A stretch of DNA of 64,000 nt from Flavobacterium rhamnosiphilum (GTDB lineage: Bacteria > Bacteroidota > Bacteroidia > Flavobacteriales > Flavobacteriaceae), in the NCBI RefSeq assembly GCF_004349195.1, contig NZ_SMLG01000005.1:1-64000 (forward strand). The letters are read 5' to 3'. Shown here one piece after another: positions 25,692 through 35,069 of the stretch. Each line of letters starts with the position of its first letter. The stretch's first letter is position 1. Under the pieces are notes generated by a model that was given only the letters and a program-made list of their open reading frames with translations, was not told where the DNA came from and ran no database searches. The translations under genes were made by a program, and so were the position numbers.

Positions 25692-25746
25692 ATTAATCTC
25701 CAACTGCTATTATCACTTCCACCAATAACAGCAGTTAGAGATTAAT
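25692..25746. repeat. Long hairpin, 22 bp arms
   Basis: Arm ATTAATCTCCAACTGCTATTAT (25692-25713) pairs with 25725-25746 with two mismatches across an 11-base loop (CACTTCCACCA). There is no T tract, so it is not a standard terminator. It lies 42 bases after the microsatellite. Confidence 0.8.
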
Positions 25747-26126
25747 ACTAATAAAAAATGTAAGTTCTAAACAGTCAAATACTATTGATTTTATTCTTCT
25801 TTGAATAATTGTTTACTTCAAAAAAAGAGACAAACACTCCTTTGAACGAAAATAACAATATTGTACATCGTCAAATTGCTTTTTCGTATAAAGTATCAAT
25901 TAACAGATTTAAATTGTTGTAAACTCTTAAAAACGGTATTGTAGTTAATTTTAAACGATTAAATAAAAACTAAAATCAAAAACAGTTAAAAAATATTAAA
26001 AAATAAAGATTGATTCCTCATAACTTAAAACCTTTTGAATATCGGTTATATTCTGTGTTAAGAAAGTAATTTATGGTTTATGGAAAATACAAAGTAGGTT
26101 ATTTTATAGGGTTTACTGTTGTCTGT

Positions 26127-26165
26127 GTTACTAATTAGGAGGGACTTTACACCATAATTAGTAAC
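26127..26165 (+). promoter_or_regulatory. Inverted repeat before the integrase gene
   Basis: GTTACTAATTA (26127-26137) and TAATTAGTAAC (26155-26165) pair perfectly across 17 bases. It ends 16 bases before the integrase ATG. It may be an operator for integrase control or a binding site for Int or the excisionase-like proteins. Confidence 0.55.
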
Positions 26166-26181
26166 CAAAAAAGAGAAAACA

Positions 26182-27321
26182 ATGAAAATCTACTTATCTG
26201 TGCGTAAAGGACAACAATCAAAAAAGAGTTTTGAAAAAGGTAAACCAAAAATGAATAGTTTGTTTTTGATGTACCACGATGAAGAAAATAAAAAAAGGAA
26301 CTATGAATTTTTGAGACTATACCTCTACGATAAACCGAAAAACTTTTTAGAGAAAGAACACAACAAAGAAACCCAGTTATTAGCTGAATCAATAAGAGCT
26401 CAAAAAATATTGGATTTACAAAGTAGGAAGCACGGATTTGTAAGTAGTGTAAGTGGAAAAATAGGTTTTTTAGAATATTTTAAACAAACAACAGATAAAA
26501 AATGTGAAGTAAATGGAACTTGGGGATCGTGGTTAAGTACTTACAAACATCTAAATAGCTTTTGTAAAGGCAAGGACATTCCTCTATCCAAAATCGATGA
26601 TTTCTTTTTAGAGAATTTCAAAATATATTTATTGACTAATAAAATATCATCACACGGCGGAAAATTATCTCAGAACTCAGCATTATCATACTTCAATAAA
26701 GTAAAAACAGCTTTGAAAGAAGCTTACCAAAGTAGGATGATTTCTGAAAATCCATCTCTGAGAGTAAAAAGCATAAAAGAGAAAGAAACCAGTAGGCAAT
26801 ATTTAACCTTGGGAGAACTGCAAACATTAGTTAAAACTGACTGCGACTATCCAATAATGAAAGAAGCCTTTGTTTTTAGTGTATTAACTGGATTGAGATT
26901 TTCAGACATAAAACCATTAAGATGGAAAAACATCACTTTTGATAAACTAAACGGTTATATGCTCAAGTTTACTCAACAAAAAACAAAAGGAGTAGAAAAT
27001 CTGCCGATAAGTGAACAAGCTGTTAAAAATCTAGGGGAACGAAAAAAGGATGATGATTTAATCTTTGAAAACTTAATATACAGTGCTTATCATAATAAAA
27101 TATTACACAAGTGGATTTCCAATGCTGGAATTGATAAACACATCACGTTTCATTGTGCGAGACATAGCTTTGCTACTTTGCAACTGACAATGGACACCGA
27201 TATTTATACCGTAAGCAAATTATTAGGGCATCGCCATTTGAAAACTACTGAAATCTACGCAAAAGTGATAGACAAAAAGAAAATAGACGCAGTAGCAAAT
27301 ATGCCTGATTTGTTTTTATAA
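26182..27321 (+). CDS. Tyrosine recombinase (integrase) of the element
   Basis: A 379-residue site-specific recombinase of the Bacteroidota phage-integrase type. The N-terminal arm-binding domain (to ~90) is followed by a SAM-like core-binding domain (~95-195) and the catalytic domain. The active-site set is complete: Arg239 (TGLRFSDI), Lys267 (QQKTKG), His324 and Arg327 (FHCARHSF), His350 (LLGHRH) and nucleophile Tyr359 (TTEIYAKV). It should catalyse integration and excision at the mnmE-derived 18 bp site. It is not adjacent to the attachment site: 3.1 kb separate it from attL. Confidence 0.93.
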   Translation: MKIYLSVRKGQQSKKSFEKGKPKMNSLFLMYHDEENKKRNYEFLRLYLYDKPKNFLEKEHNKETQLLAESIRAQKILDLQSRKHGFVSSVSGKIGFLEYFKQTTDKKCEVNGTWGSWLSTYKHLNSFCKGKDIPLSKIDDFFLENFKIYLLTNKISSHGGKLSQNSALSYFNKVKTALKEAYQSRMISENPSLRVKSIKEKETSRQYLTLGELQTLVKTDCDYPIMKEAFVFSVLTGLRFSDIKPLRWKNITFDKLNGYMLKFTQQKTKGVENLPISEQAVKNLGERKKDDDLIFENLIYSAYHNKILHKWISNAGIDKHITFHCARHSFATLQLTMDTDIYTVSKLLGHRHLKTTEIYAKVIDKKKIDAVANMPDLFL

Positions 27322-27444
27322 GAGTGTTTAATAATAGATAAATCGCTCCCGTTATCTCATATACTTACTACTGTAATTGTTTGAATGATAATATTTAATC
27401 GAAAAATTGAAATCGAAAATATTAAACATTAAAATCAAATAATT

Positions 27445-27717
27445 ATGGTAGTTAATAGTACACCAAAAGAAGTGGTAGAACTCATTAAAATAAGAGGTTT
27501 TGCCAACACATTAGAAGCATCAATTTATTTAGGAAAGAGCATTCATTACATTAGAAGATTATCTAGGGATAAAGTTTTAATCTCATATAAACCAAACGGA
27601 AAATGTATCTATTTTAAAATTGAAGATTTAGACGATTTTCTAATGAGTAACAAACGACTTAACCGAGAAAACATAACACAAAAAGCAGCCAAATATTTAT
27701 TCAATAGCAGGAGATAA
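27445..27717 (+). CDS. Helix-turn-helix excisionase-family protein
   Basis: A 90-residue DNA-binding protein. FANTLEASIYLGKSIHYIRRL (about 18-38) is the helix-turn-helix, followed by the beta-hairpin wing (VLISYKPNGKCIYFKIEDLDDFLMSN) characteristic of HTH_17/excisionase domains. Position 123 bases after the integrase supports a role as recombination directionality factor or element regulator. Confidence 0.75.
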   Translation: MVVNSTPKEVVELIKIRGFANTLEASIYLGKSIHYIRRLSRDKVLISYKPNGKCIYFKIEDLDDFLMSNKRLNRENITQKAAKYLFNSRR

Positions 27718-27790
27718 TTAACCTGTTATGGTGGGTGGTGCTTTGCGTCTTTTTACTTTTATAGACTGTGGAATTTATGATTTTAACATA

Positions 27791-28030
27791 TTACAGCGGA
27801 CTATCTGGAAGAAAATCCTTTGGGGAACAGTCAAATATTTCTGCTAATTTATTGATATGTGAAAGATTATACTTAGCTCTGGATTTTGAACTCTCAATAT
27901 CTCCAATAAAACCGATAGAAAGATTCAAAGCGTAAGACAACTCTTTTTGAGATATATTTCTCTCTAACCTCATTCGTCTTACTGCATCAATAACATACTG
28001 TTCTATTGGTTCTAAACTTGGATTGTCCAT
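27791..28030 (-). CDS. XRE/Cro-type helix-turn-helix repressor
   Basis: A 79-residue protein with a textbook XRE fold: VIDAVRRMRLERNISQKELSYALNLSIGFIGDIESSKSRAKYNLSHINKLAEIFDCSPKDFL. The start at 28030 gives this compact form; upstream codons run through the operator region. It is divergent from the secreted-protein gene at 28135, with a perfect palindrome (28075-28094) between them, which is the likely binding site. Confidence 0.85.
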   Translation of the reverse strand: MDNPSLEPIEQYVIDAVRRMRLERNISQKELSYALNLSIGFIGDIESSKSRAKYNLSHINKLAEIFDCSPKDFLPDSPL

Positions 28031-28074
28031 AAATAAATCATTTGGACAAAGTGAGTTAATGCCTAAAATATATT

Positions 28075-28094
28075 CACTCGTACATATACGAGTG
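28075..28094. promoter_or_regulatory. Perfect palindrome, likely XRE operator
   Basis: CACTCGTA-CATA-TACGAGTG is an 8 bp perfect inverted repeat with a 4-base spacer. It lies 44 bases before the repressor start and 40 bases before the divergent gene start, so binding could control both. Confidence 0.65.
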
Positions 28095-28134
28095 TTTGAA
28101 AAAATGTTGATATTTGTGTAAAAAAAATAATACA

Positions 28135-29241
28135 ATGAAAATCAAAATTTTAATCTTAGTGATATTTTATCTTCAAATATCTGCTCTATGTAATGCTCAA
28201 AGTCTATCTAATATAGTGAGACAAGATTTTTGTAAAAATGCAATTGAAAATTATTATTACGGAAATGGAACCTTTAATAATTTAATGAATATTTCTGCAA
28301 AGAGAATAGGATTAGATACTCCTTTGAAAATTGATAATGCTGTACAAAACCTATGTTCTAACATAAAGCTTCAAAATGAGGTATTTAAAAATATGCACGA
28401 ATTAAGCAGGGGATTATATGAAGAAGAACAATATATGAGTATAGGCATGAGACGTGCAAATGCAATGAAATTAGTTCACTATTATACCGCAATTGAGGAT
28501 GTTAAAAATCGCAAAAAATTAGAGTTGTCAAAAATAAATGTTCAGATAGAAAAGAAGAATAAAACACCAAATACTCTGCCCTTCCAGTTATCAGAACTCA
28601 ATAATAATCCTATTTTAACTATAAATGATACATTAAAAATCAAAAATGATTTATTTCAAATTGTTGATTCATTAATGAATAGGAATGTTAAAGATGAAAA
28701 AGTCAGGTTTTCTGATTTGAAATACTCATTCCTTTTTGAGGTTGATTCATCAGGTAATATTTCACACGTGATTAATTCATATAACAATAAAAAAGTAAAA
28801 ATAAATCTAAAAAGCTTAAAATTCAATGAAGCAGGTTATGTAATGAAAAACAATATCAAAAAATACGTTTCATTTGTATATCCTTTAAAAATCACTGTTT
28901 CTAGTTCGGATGTATTTAGCAAAATCGATGTTTCGGTAAAACGTGAAAATGATAAATACATTATTGAAAACATTGACACCAGTCCTTATGCATCATCCCC
29001 TGGAGGCATAATCTCCTTTAAAGAAAAATCATTGAAAAATAATTCACTTTTGCCACCATTGAAAAGACATATTCTTAGTGAATCACCTGTAAAAACAACA
29101 AAATCTTTTTTGGGAAAAAACACCACATACAGAAAGTTTAAAGTTGATAAATACCTAATTAATATTGACTTAAAAAATGATGAAAAAGTAATATATAAAT
29201 TTGACGATGTTACTTTTAACATAACCGAAGAAGCCAATTAG
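28135..29241 (+). CDS. Unknown secreted protein of the element
   Basis: A 368-residue protein with a signal peptide (MKIKILILVIFYLQISALCNA, cleavage before Q) and no later membrane segment, so periplasmic or extracellular. I recognise no family. The first third is helical with an ALCNAQSLSNIVRQDFCKNAIENYY start; the last two thirds alternate Lys/Asn-rich strands. The ATG at 28135 was chosen because it begins the signal peptide. It is divergent from the XRE repressor and shares its palindrome. Long, AT-rich codon use is typical of the element. Confidence 0.6.
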   Translation: MKIKILILVIFYLQISALCNAQSLSNIVRQDFCKNAIENYYYGNGTFNNLMNISAKRIGLDTPLKIDNAVQNLCSNIKLQNEVFKNMHELSRGLYEEEQYMSIGMRRANAMKLVHYYTAIEDVKNRKKLELSKINVQIEKKNKTPNTLPFQLSELNNNPILTINDTLKIKNDLFQIVDSLMNRNVKDEKVRFSDLKYSFLFEVDSSGNISHVINSYNNKKVKINLKSLKFNEAGYVMKNNIKKYVSFVYPLKITVSSSDVFSKIDVSVKRENDKYIIENIDTSPYASSPGGIISFKEKSLKNNSLLPPLKRHILSESPVKTTKSFLGKNTTYRKFKVDKYLINIDLKNDEKVIYKFDDVTFNITEEAN

Positions 29242-29527
29242 TATTTATAAAGTCTTCCAAAGGTTCTTATCAAATTCCAAAAAAATTAGAACTTTCAAAG
29301 TTTTAGAGTGGTTATAGATTACAGATAAAAATTGTAGAACCATCGAAAAGAACGATTAAAGTATAAAAAATAGATAAATACATCTATCAAAAAATATCGA
29401 TTAAATCTACATGTTCTAAAGTATATATAGATTTAATTTTTAATGATTTAATGAAGTTTTATTTTATTCATTACCAAAATAATATTATATTCGTTTATAG
29501 TCAATTATTTACAAAAAGGAGTTATTT
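29242..29527. other. Leader region of the NTPase operon
   Basis: A 286-base AT-rich stretch with no gene. It ends in AAAAAGGAG (29513-29521), an unusually good Shine-Dalgarno sequence for this phylum, six bases before a TTG codon at 29528. That spacing decides the start of the following gene. Confidence 0.5.
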
Positions 29528-32500
29528 TTGAATTTAGAAAAATCTTTTATGAAAAAATATCTTCCAGTTTGGTTTCCACTTAAAGAAATTAAATGCGAAT
29601 CGAAAAATACATCTATAAGTTCCCTTGCTCCAAAGATATTAACCAAAAAGGAAGATATTGAGAAAATACAACCGTATTTAGATAAATTAAGGGATACTAT
29701 TAATGCTAAAGATGTAAATAATATTGCATTAACTGGTAGTTATGGTTCGGGAAAAAGCACAATAATTAAGACATTCAAAAATCTTAATCATAACAATGAA
29801 TATTTAAATATATCATTAGCATCTTTTAATAACACAGATAAAAACAAAGAAAATTTAGATAAAGAACAAAAAAAGTTAAATAGAGAAGAACTTGAAAGGC
29901 TTTTAGAAGTTAGTATTTTACAGCAAATTTTTTATCACGTCAATCCTTCAAAAATTCCAGAATCTCGTTTTAAACGAATTATTATTATACCAAAATTTAA
30001 ATTATGGCTAATTTCTATTGGATTTATATTTTGGTCGTTGAGTATTATTTTACTTTTGAGATATAATTATTTAGATAAAATTAATCCAATTAATTGGCAT
30101 ACAAAAGATAATTTAGATTGGTTTTCAATTTTATTAGTTTTTCCAATTGCTTTTTTTGGAGTAAGTTTTTTTTCAAAATCAATTGTAGAATTATTTAAAA
30201 ATTCTAAAATAAATAAGTTAAACATTAAAGGAGAATTAGAATTAGGAGAAAATATCAATAAGTCAATTTTTAATGAACATTTAGATGAAATATTATACTT
30301 CTTTGAAATGACACACTACAATGTAGTCATTTTTGAAGATTTAGATAGATTTGACAATACAGATATTTTCACTAAATTAAGAGAAATTAATATTCTACTA
30401 AATAATTCAAACTTGATAGAAAGAGAAATTAAATTTGTCTATGCAATTGGAGACAACTTATTGAAGGACAAAAAAGAAAGAGTAAAATTCTTTGAGTATA
30501 TTATTCCTATTATTCCATTTATCAATTCTTCAAACGCAGATGAACAACTAAAAACATTGATAAAAGAAACAGATTTAGATAACAATATTTTCTCAAATGA
30601 GTTTCTTTCAGACGTTACAATTTTTATAGAAGATATTGATATGCGTTTACTTACAAATATCTTCCACGAATTCGTAATTTATAGAAATACATTAAAGCCT
30701 GAGTTTATAAAAAAACCTGAAGAGTTATTTGCAATAATTATATACAAAAATATTGATCCTGAAGATTTTGAAAAACTAAACAATAAAAAAGGAAAGTTAT
30801 ATAATTTAATAAATGGGAAAAATAAATATGTAGAAAGTTTAATTAAAACATTAGATGATAAAATAGCAGATTTTGAAATAAATATTGAAGATATTAAAAA
30901 AGAAAAAGTTTTAAATCTTGATGAACTAAGATCTATCTATATAATTATACTTTCCAAAAAATTACCGAATGCATCTGAAATATATTTAAATAATAAAAGG
31001 TATAATTGTGGAGATTTAATAAATGAAGATTTATTTAATGAGGTAATGAAAACCTCCGATTTTAGATATTATCAAAATGGAAATGGATTTTATAATAGTG
31101 GTATTTCATTTTCTAATATTGAAAAGGAAGTGAACTCAAATTATAATTATATTAAAAGAGAAAGTCTAATACTAGATAAACTAAATAACAAAGAGCAAAC
31201 TTTAAAGAATGATATTGATAATTTAAAGACTAAAAAAGCAGAAATAAATTCTTGGGAATTAAAACAAATATTCGAAGAAATAGATTTAAATCAATATTTA
31301 AATGATTTTTCTAACAATGGATTATTAAGAAACCTAATTTTAAATGGATATATCAATGAGAATTATAATGATTACATTTCATTATTTCATGGAGTCAATT
31401 TAGATAAAGAAGATTTTCAATTCAAAAAAAATGTTGTAGGCAAATTTCAAACTGACTTTTATTTTAAACTATCAAAAATAGAAAATTTAGTCGATGAAAT
31501 TGATGAAAGACATTTCAAATTCGAATTTATATTGAATTATGATTTATTAGACTTTTTAGGAGAAAAATATTCTAAATATTCTTCGAAATATGATGCAATA
31601 GTAATCTTACTAACGAATGAAAAAAAGAGGTCTATTGAGTTCATCGATGGATATATAAATCACAACTCATATTTAACTAAGGAAGCTTTATTTGAAACTT
31701 TTGGTAAAGAAGTATTTGATGAAGATACTTTACAAAAAATAAATAAAAAAAATAATAAAAAATTAGACATTTTCATAAATAAACTTACAATTTATTGGGG
31801 TGGCTTTTGGGAATATATTTATATAAACAGTAATTACCCAGAGGATAAAGTTAATATGTATTTGGGATTGATTATTAGATTTTCAAAAATTGAAACAATT
31901 ATAAATAATCAAAATAAAAAATTATTAAAAGAAGCTATTGAGCAAAATCCACATTTTTTATCCTTAATAGAAAAATCGAACGAACTAAACTTCTCTGATA
32001 AAATATCAAAATTAATTGAACAACTTAATGTTAGTTTTGAGATATTGGAAAATCCAAATAATGAAACCAAAGAATTATTTGAGTTTATATTAAATAATGG
32101 CTACTATCAAATTAATAAGGTTAACCTTTTGCAAATGCTCAATTTATATGGTGAAAAAGAAGAAACCTTTGAAACTGCTAATTACTCTACTATTCAAAAT
32201 TCGAACTGTAAACCATTGATTGAATATGTTAACGCCAACATAAACAACTATGTAGACGATGTATATTTAAAGTTAGAACAAAATAATTCTGAAAATGAAG
32301 ATGCTCTATTGAAACTATTAAATAATGAAGATTTAGAAGATCAATTTAAAATTAAAATAATTCAAAAAGTAGAAACTCTTATTTCTAATTTAAGTGATAT
32401 TGAAGATATTCAAATCAAAAAAGAATTATTAATTAACTTAAAAGTTGTTGTTGATTGGGATAATGTAATTGATTATTTTAATAATTGTGAGGATAAGATT

Positions 32501-33292
32501 GATGAAAAACTCATAGAATATTTGAATACAGAAGAAGTAAGCAATCAATTATCAGAACTTAGTTTATCGAAAGATGACAAAAAATTTGAGGGAAGTCTTT
32601 TAGTTTGCAATGAGATTAAAAACGATATATACAAAAAGCTATTAGACTGTATATATTATGTATATAATCAATTAAGTTTTGAAAATTTAAGTGAACATAA
32701 AGTAGTTAGTTTGGTTGAGAGAAAACTTACTATAACTAAATCAAACTATGATAAATTGAGAGAGAATTTTGCAGATAATCACATAACATTAATTGTCAGA
32801 GATTTTAATACATTCTTTGAAAAAATTGAGGATTTTGAAACTGATGTAGATGATATTTTAAGTATATTGAAATATGATAAAATTACTATTGATAATAGAT
32901 TTAAGTATATTTCTAAATTAACTGTACAAACAATTATTGATAATAAAGCAATTGCAAAAAAAGTAGGCGAAATAATTTTAAGTAAATCTTCTAAAATTGA
33001 ATTTGAATTCAATACAATTGAAAGCATTGTAAAAAGTTTAGATTCTACAGAAAATAAAGTTAAATTCGTTAATCTATATTTTACAGAACTTAGTAATGAA
33101 AACATTATTTCATTAGTCAAAAGTTTAAGTTACAATCATAGTGAATTATTTGTAAAACAACACAAACCTCTATTTAATGATAATATCTATAACAGAGATT
33201 TATTAACTAAATTGAAATCAAAAGGATTAATAAATAGTTTTGGGATTTATGTAAAAGATAATTCTAAAATTAAAGCGGTAGCTAACTACTAA
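29528..33292 (+). CDS. YobI-like P-loop NTPase with embedded membrane helices
   Basis: A 1254-residue protein. Walker A is GSYGSGKST (residues 70-78, Lys76), in the segment NNIALTGSYGSGKSTIIKTF. Two membrane helices at ~158-178 and ~198-216 interrupt the ATPase domain. Walker B is VVIFEDLDRFD (266-276). The layout matches the YobI-like P-loop NTPase family as I recall it; its biochemical role is not established. Residues ~450-1254 are long helical, Asn/Lys/Glu-rich regions with coiled-coil character. TTG at 29528 follows a strong AGGAG; an ATG at 29549 is the alternative. The next gene starts 13 bases after the stop. Likely a membrane-associated sensor or effector ATPase; a defence role is inference. 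Confidence 0.8.
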   Translation: MNLEKSFMKKYLPVWFPLKEIKCESKNTSISSLAPKILTKKEDIEKIQPYLDKLRDTINAKDVNNIALTGSYGSGKSTIIKTFKNLNHNNEYLNISLASFNNTDKNKENLDKEQKKLNREELERLLEVSILQQIFYHVNPSKIPESRFKRIIIIPKFKLWLISIGFIFWSLSIILLLRYNYLDKINPINWHTKDNLDWFSILLVFPIAFFGVSFFSKSIVELFKNSKINKLNIKGELELGENINKSIFNEHLDEILYFFEMTHYNVVIFEDLDRFDNTDIFTKLREINILLNNSNLIEREIKFVYAIGDNLLKDKKERVKFFEYIIPIIPFINSSNADEQLKTLIKETDLDNNIFSNEFLSDVTIFIEDIDMRLLTNIFHEFVIYRNTLKPEFIKKPEELFAIIIYKNIDPEDFEKLNNKKGKLYNLINGKNKYVESLIKTLDDKIADFEINIEDIKKEKVLNLDELRSIYIIILSKKLPNASEIYLNNKRYNCGDLINEDLFNEVMKTSDFRYYQNGNGFYNSGISFSNIEKEVNSNYNYIKRESLILDKLNNKEQTLKNDIDNLKTKKAEINSWELKQIFEEIDLNQYLNDFSNNGLLRNLILNGYINENYNDYISLFHGVNLDKEDFQFKKNVVGKFQTDFYFKLSKIENLVDEIDERHFKFEFILNYDLLDFLGEKYSKYSSKYDAIVILLTNEKKRSIEFIDGYINHNSYLTKEALFETFGKEVFDEDTLQKINKKNNKKLDIFINKLTIYWGGFWEYIYINSNYPEDKVNMYLGLIIRFSKIETIINNQNKKLLKEAIEQNPHFLSLIEKSNELNFSDKISKLIEQLNVSFEILENPNNETKELFEFILNNGYYQINKVNLLQMLNLYGEKEETFETANYSTIQNSNCKPLIEYVNANINNYVDDVYLKLEQNNSENEDALLKLLNNEDLEDQFKIKIIQKVETLISNLSDIEDIQIKKELLINLKVVVDWDNVIDYFNNCEDKIDEKLIEYLNTEEVSNQLSELSLSKDDKKFEGSLLVCNEIKNDIYKKLLDCIYYVYNQLSFENLSEHKVVSLVERKLTITKSNYDKLRENFADNHITLIVRDFNTFFEKIEDFETDVDDILSILKYDKITIDNRFKYISKLTVQTIIDNKAIAKKVGEIILSKSSKIEFEFNTIESIVKSLDSTENKVKFVNLYFTELSNENIISLVKSLSYNHSELFVKQHKPLFNDNIYNRDLLTKLKSKGLINSFGIYVKDNSKIKAVANY

Positions 33293-33305
33293 AAATAAAT
33301 TTTTA

Positions 33306-35069
33306 ATGTCATACAAAAAAAACTATTTGTTATTTCTATTAGTATTTATATATTTTCTGATAGCAATAACTGCTGACTACATAAACATTTTACCTGATTT
33401 TGTTAATATCCAGAGATTTGAACCTAAAGAATATTTTGGTTTGATTCTTAGTTCAATTTCATCAATTTTTGGAGTATTAATGGCTGTAATCATACTAACA
33501 ATAGAATTTTCAAAAGAGAGATTAAATAAAAACAAATATATAGATTCATTAGATAATCAATTAATCATTAATTCTATATATTTTTCCATAAGTTTAATTG
33601 CACTCTCCTTCTTCGCCTATGTAAATATTAGTAAATTTGATAATTCAAAGAGCATTACTATTGGTTATTACATAGGATTAATGTTCTTAATTTACATTTA
33701 TTCAATATTTCCTGTAATAAAAAAAATCGTTGGTAAGAGTAGTCAAATTAAGGAAAATATTGAATTAGCAAATTCAATAACGTTAGAATCATTTAAAGCA
33801 GTTTCAAAATATAGATATAATTATGATAAACAAATAACTGAGATTGACGACTCTTTAAAATTATTAAAAAAAGAGATTGATAAATACATCTTGAATAATG
33901 ATTTTACATCATATGAAAAAATAAATAGAGATATTTTAAAAAATGCTTTGAAAATTATTGAAGATGGAGATGATAGAGAAATTTGTGATATTATTTTTGA
34001 TGCTTTAACTTGGCTTTGGAGAGAAAACTCTAAAACAGCTATAAGAGCAAATGATTCCCAATACTTCGATTTAATGTGGAATTCTATTAAAGAAATTTAT
34101 ATATATTTTTCCGAGAAAAGTTCTAATCTTCTTCATTTACAAGAATTACATTTATTTCTAAGTTTAGATTTAAAAAAATTATATCTCAAGCTTGGAAATA
34201 CTATATCTCTAACAACCGCTTTAGATTGCATTGAAATTTCTTTTAATAGTAACGTTTATAGAAATTGTCCTAACCAAGAGGATTTAAAAGACCTTATTAG
34301 ATTATATGAAAAAGGTGAATTTAAAGAAACAGCTTTTTATGATTCTATGCAATGGGATAGTATCAATGATATAATTGGTTATTTAAATATAGTCGGGGAA
34401 ATAGCTATAGAACTTTCAGATAAGGATTTGTTTGAAGAATGCAACCGAAGAACAATTTCAATCTGCTCAAATATTAATTTTCATATTCAAAAACTTGGAA
34501 ATTATCAGAAAGGTTATTTAACGTGGAGTTTATTATTGTCGTCTTTTAATGATTCAAACAATGCTTTGAAAAAGGGACTATATGAAACTACTTTGGATTG
34601 TTTTGATATACCAAATTATTTCATAGGAAGATTAATTGAAAATAAAGATACTAATGAAAGAGATATTAGAATAATCATCATTACATTGGGGAATTATTTG
34701 ATTAATGCTTTTAGAGAAAAAAAATTATATACAAATTATGAATATAGCAGTACTCTCAAAGACTTTTGCCTAATTGGAATTCATTCAATTAAAAATTATC
34801 ATAAAAATTCATTGGATAAAAAAACTGTTGATTACATTTTTATGTTTTTGAAATATTTGAAAAACTACATTGAAGATGAAAAATTAAATGAGTTTTCAAA
34901 TGAATACAATGATGTTAAAAGAGCTGTAAGTCATTTTATCAATGTTGCAACAAGTTTAAATGATTTCAAAGAAGATAAAAAACCACTAAAAAAATGGATT
35001 GAATTACATAACGATTTTAAAGAAGTTTCAACAGAAAAAGAATTCGGATTTATAAAATGGAAAATATAG
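33306..35069 (+). CDS. Four-helix membrane protein, partner of the YobI-like NTPase
   Basis: A 587-residue protein with four membrane helices at ~7-24, 44-67, 86-106 and 118-140, followed by a ~440-residue cytosolic helical region. The second helix continues into IEFSKERLNKNKYIDSL, a juxtamembrane basic stretch. I cannot name the family; the N-terminal plan recalls DUF2254-like membrane proteins only loosely. The 13-base spacing from the NTPase gene indicates one operon and translation coupling. Both proteins being membrane-bound suggests one complex. It is the last gene before the right attachment site. Confidence 0.7.
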   Translation: MSYKKNYLLFLLVFIYFLIAITADYINILPDFVNIQRFEPKEYFGLILSSISSIFGVLMAVIILTIEFSKERLNKNKYIDSLDNQLIINSIYFSISLIALSFFAYVNISKFDNSKSITIGYYIGLMFLIYIYSIFPVIKKIVGKSSQIKENIELANSITLESFKAVSKYRYNYDKQITEIDDSLKLLKKEIDKYILNNDFTSYEKINRDILKNALKIIEDGDDREICDIIFDALTWLWRENSKTAIRANDSQYFDLMWNSIKEIYIYFSEKSSNLLHLQELHLFLSLDLKKLYLKLGNTISLTTALDCIEISFNSNVYRNCPNQEDLKDLIRLYEKGEFKETAFYDSMQWDSINDIIGYLNIVGEIAIELSDKDLFEECNRRTISICSNINFHIQKLGNYQKGYLTWSLLLSSFNDSNNALKKGLYETTLDCFDIPNYFIGRLIENKDTNERDIRIIIITLGNYLINAFREKKLYTNYEYSSTLKDFCLIGIHSIKNYHKNSLDKKTVDYIFMFLKYLKNYIEDEKLNEFSNEYNDVKRAVSHFINVATSLNDFKEDKKPLKKWIELHNDFKEVSTEKEFGFIKWKI

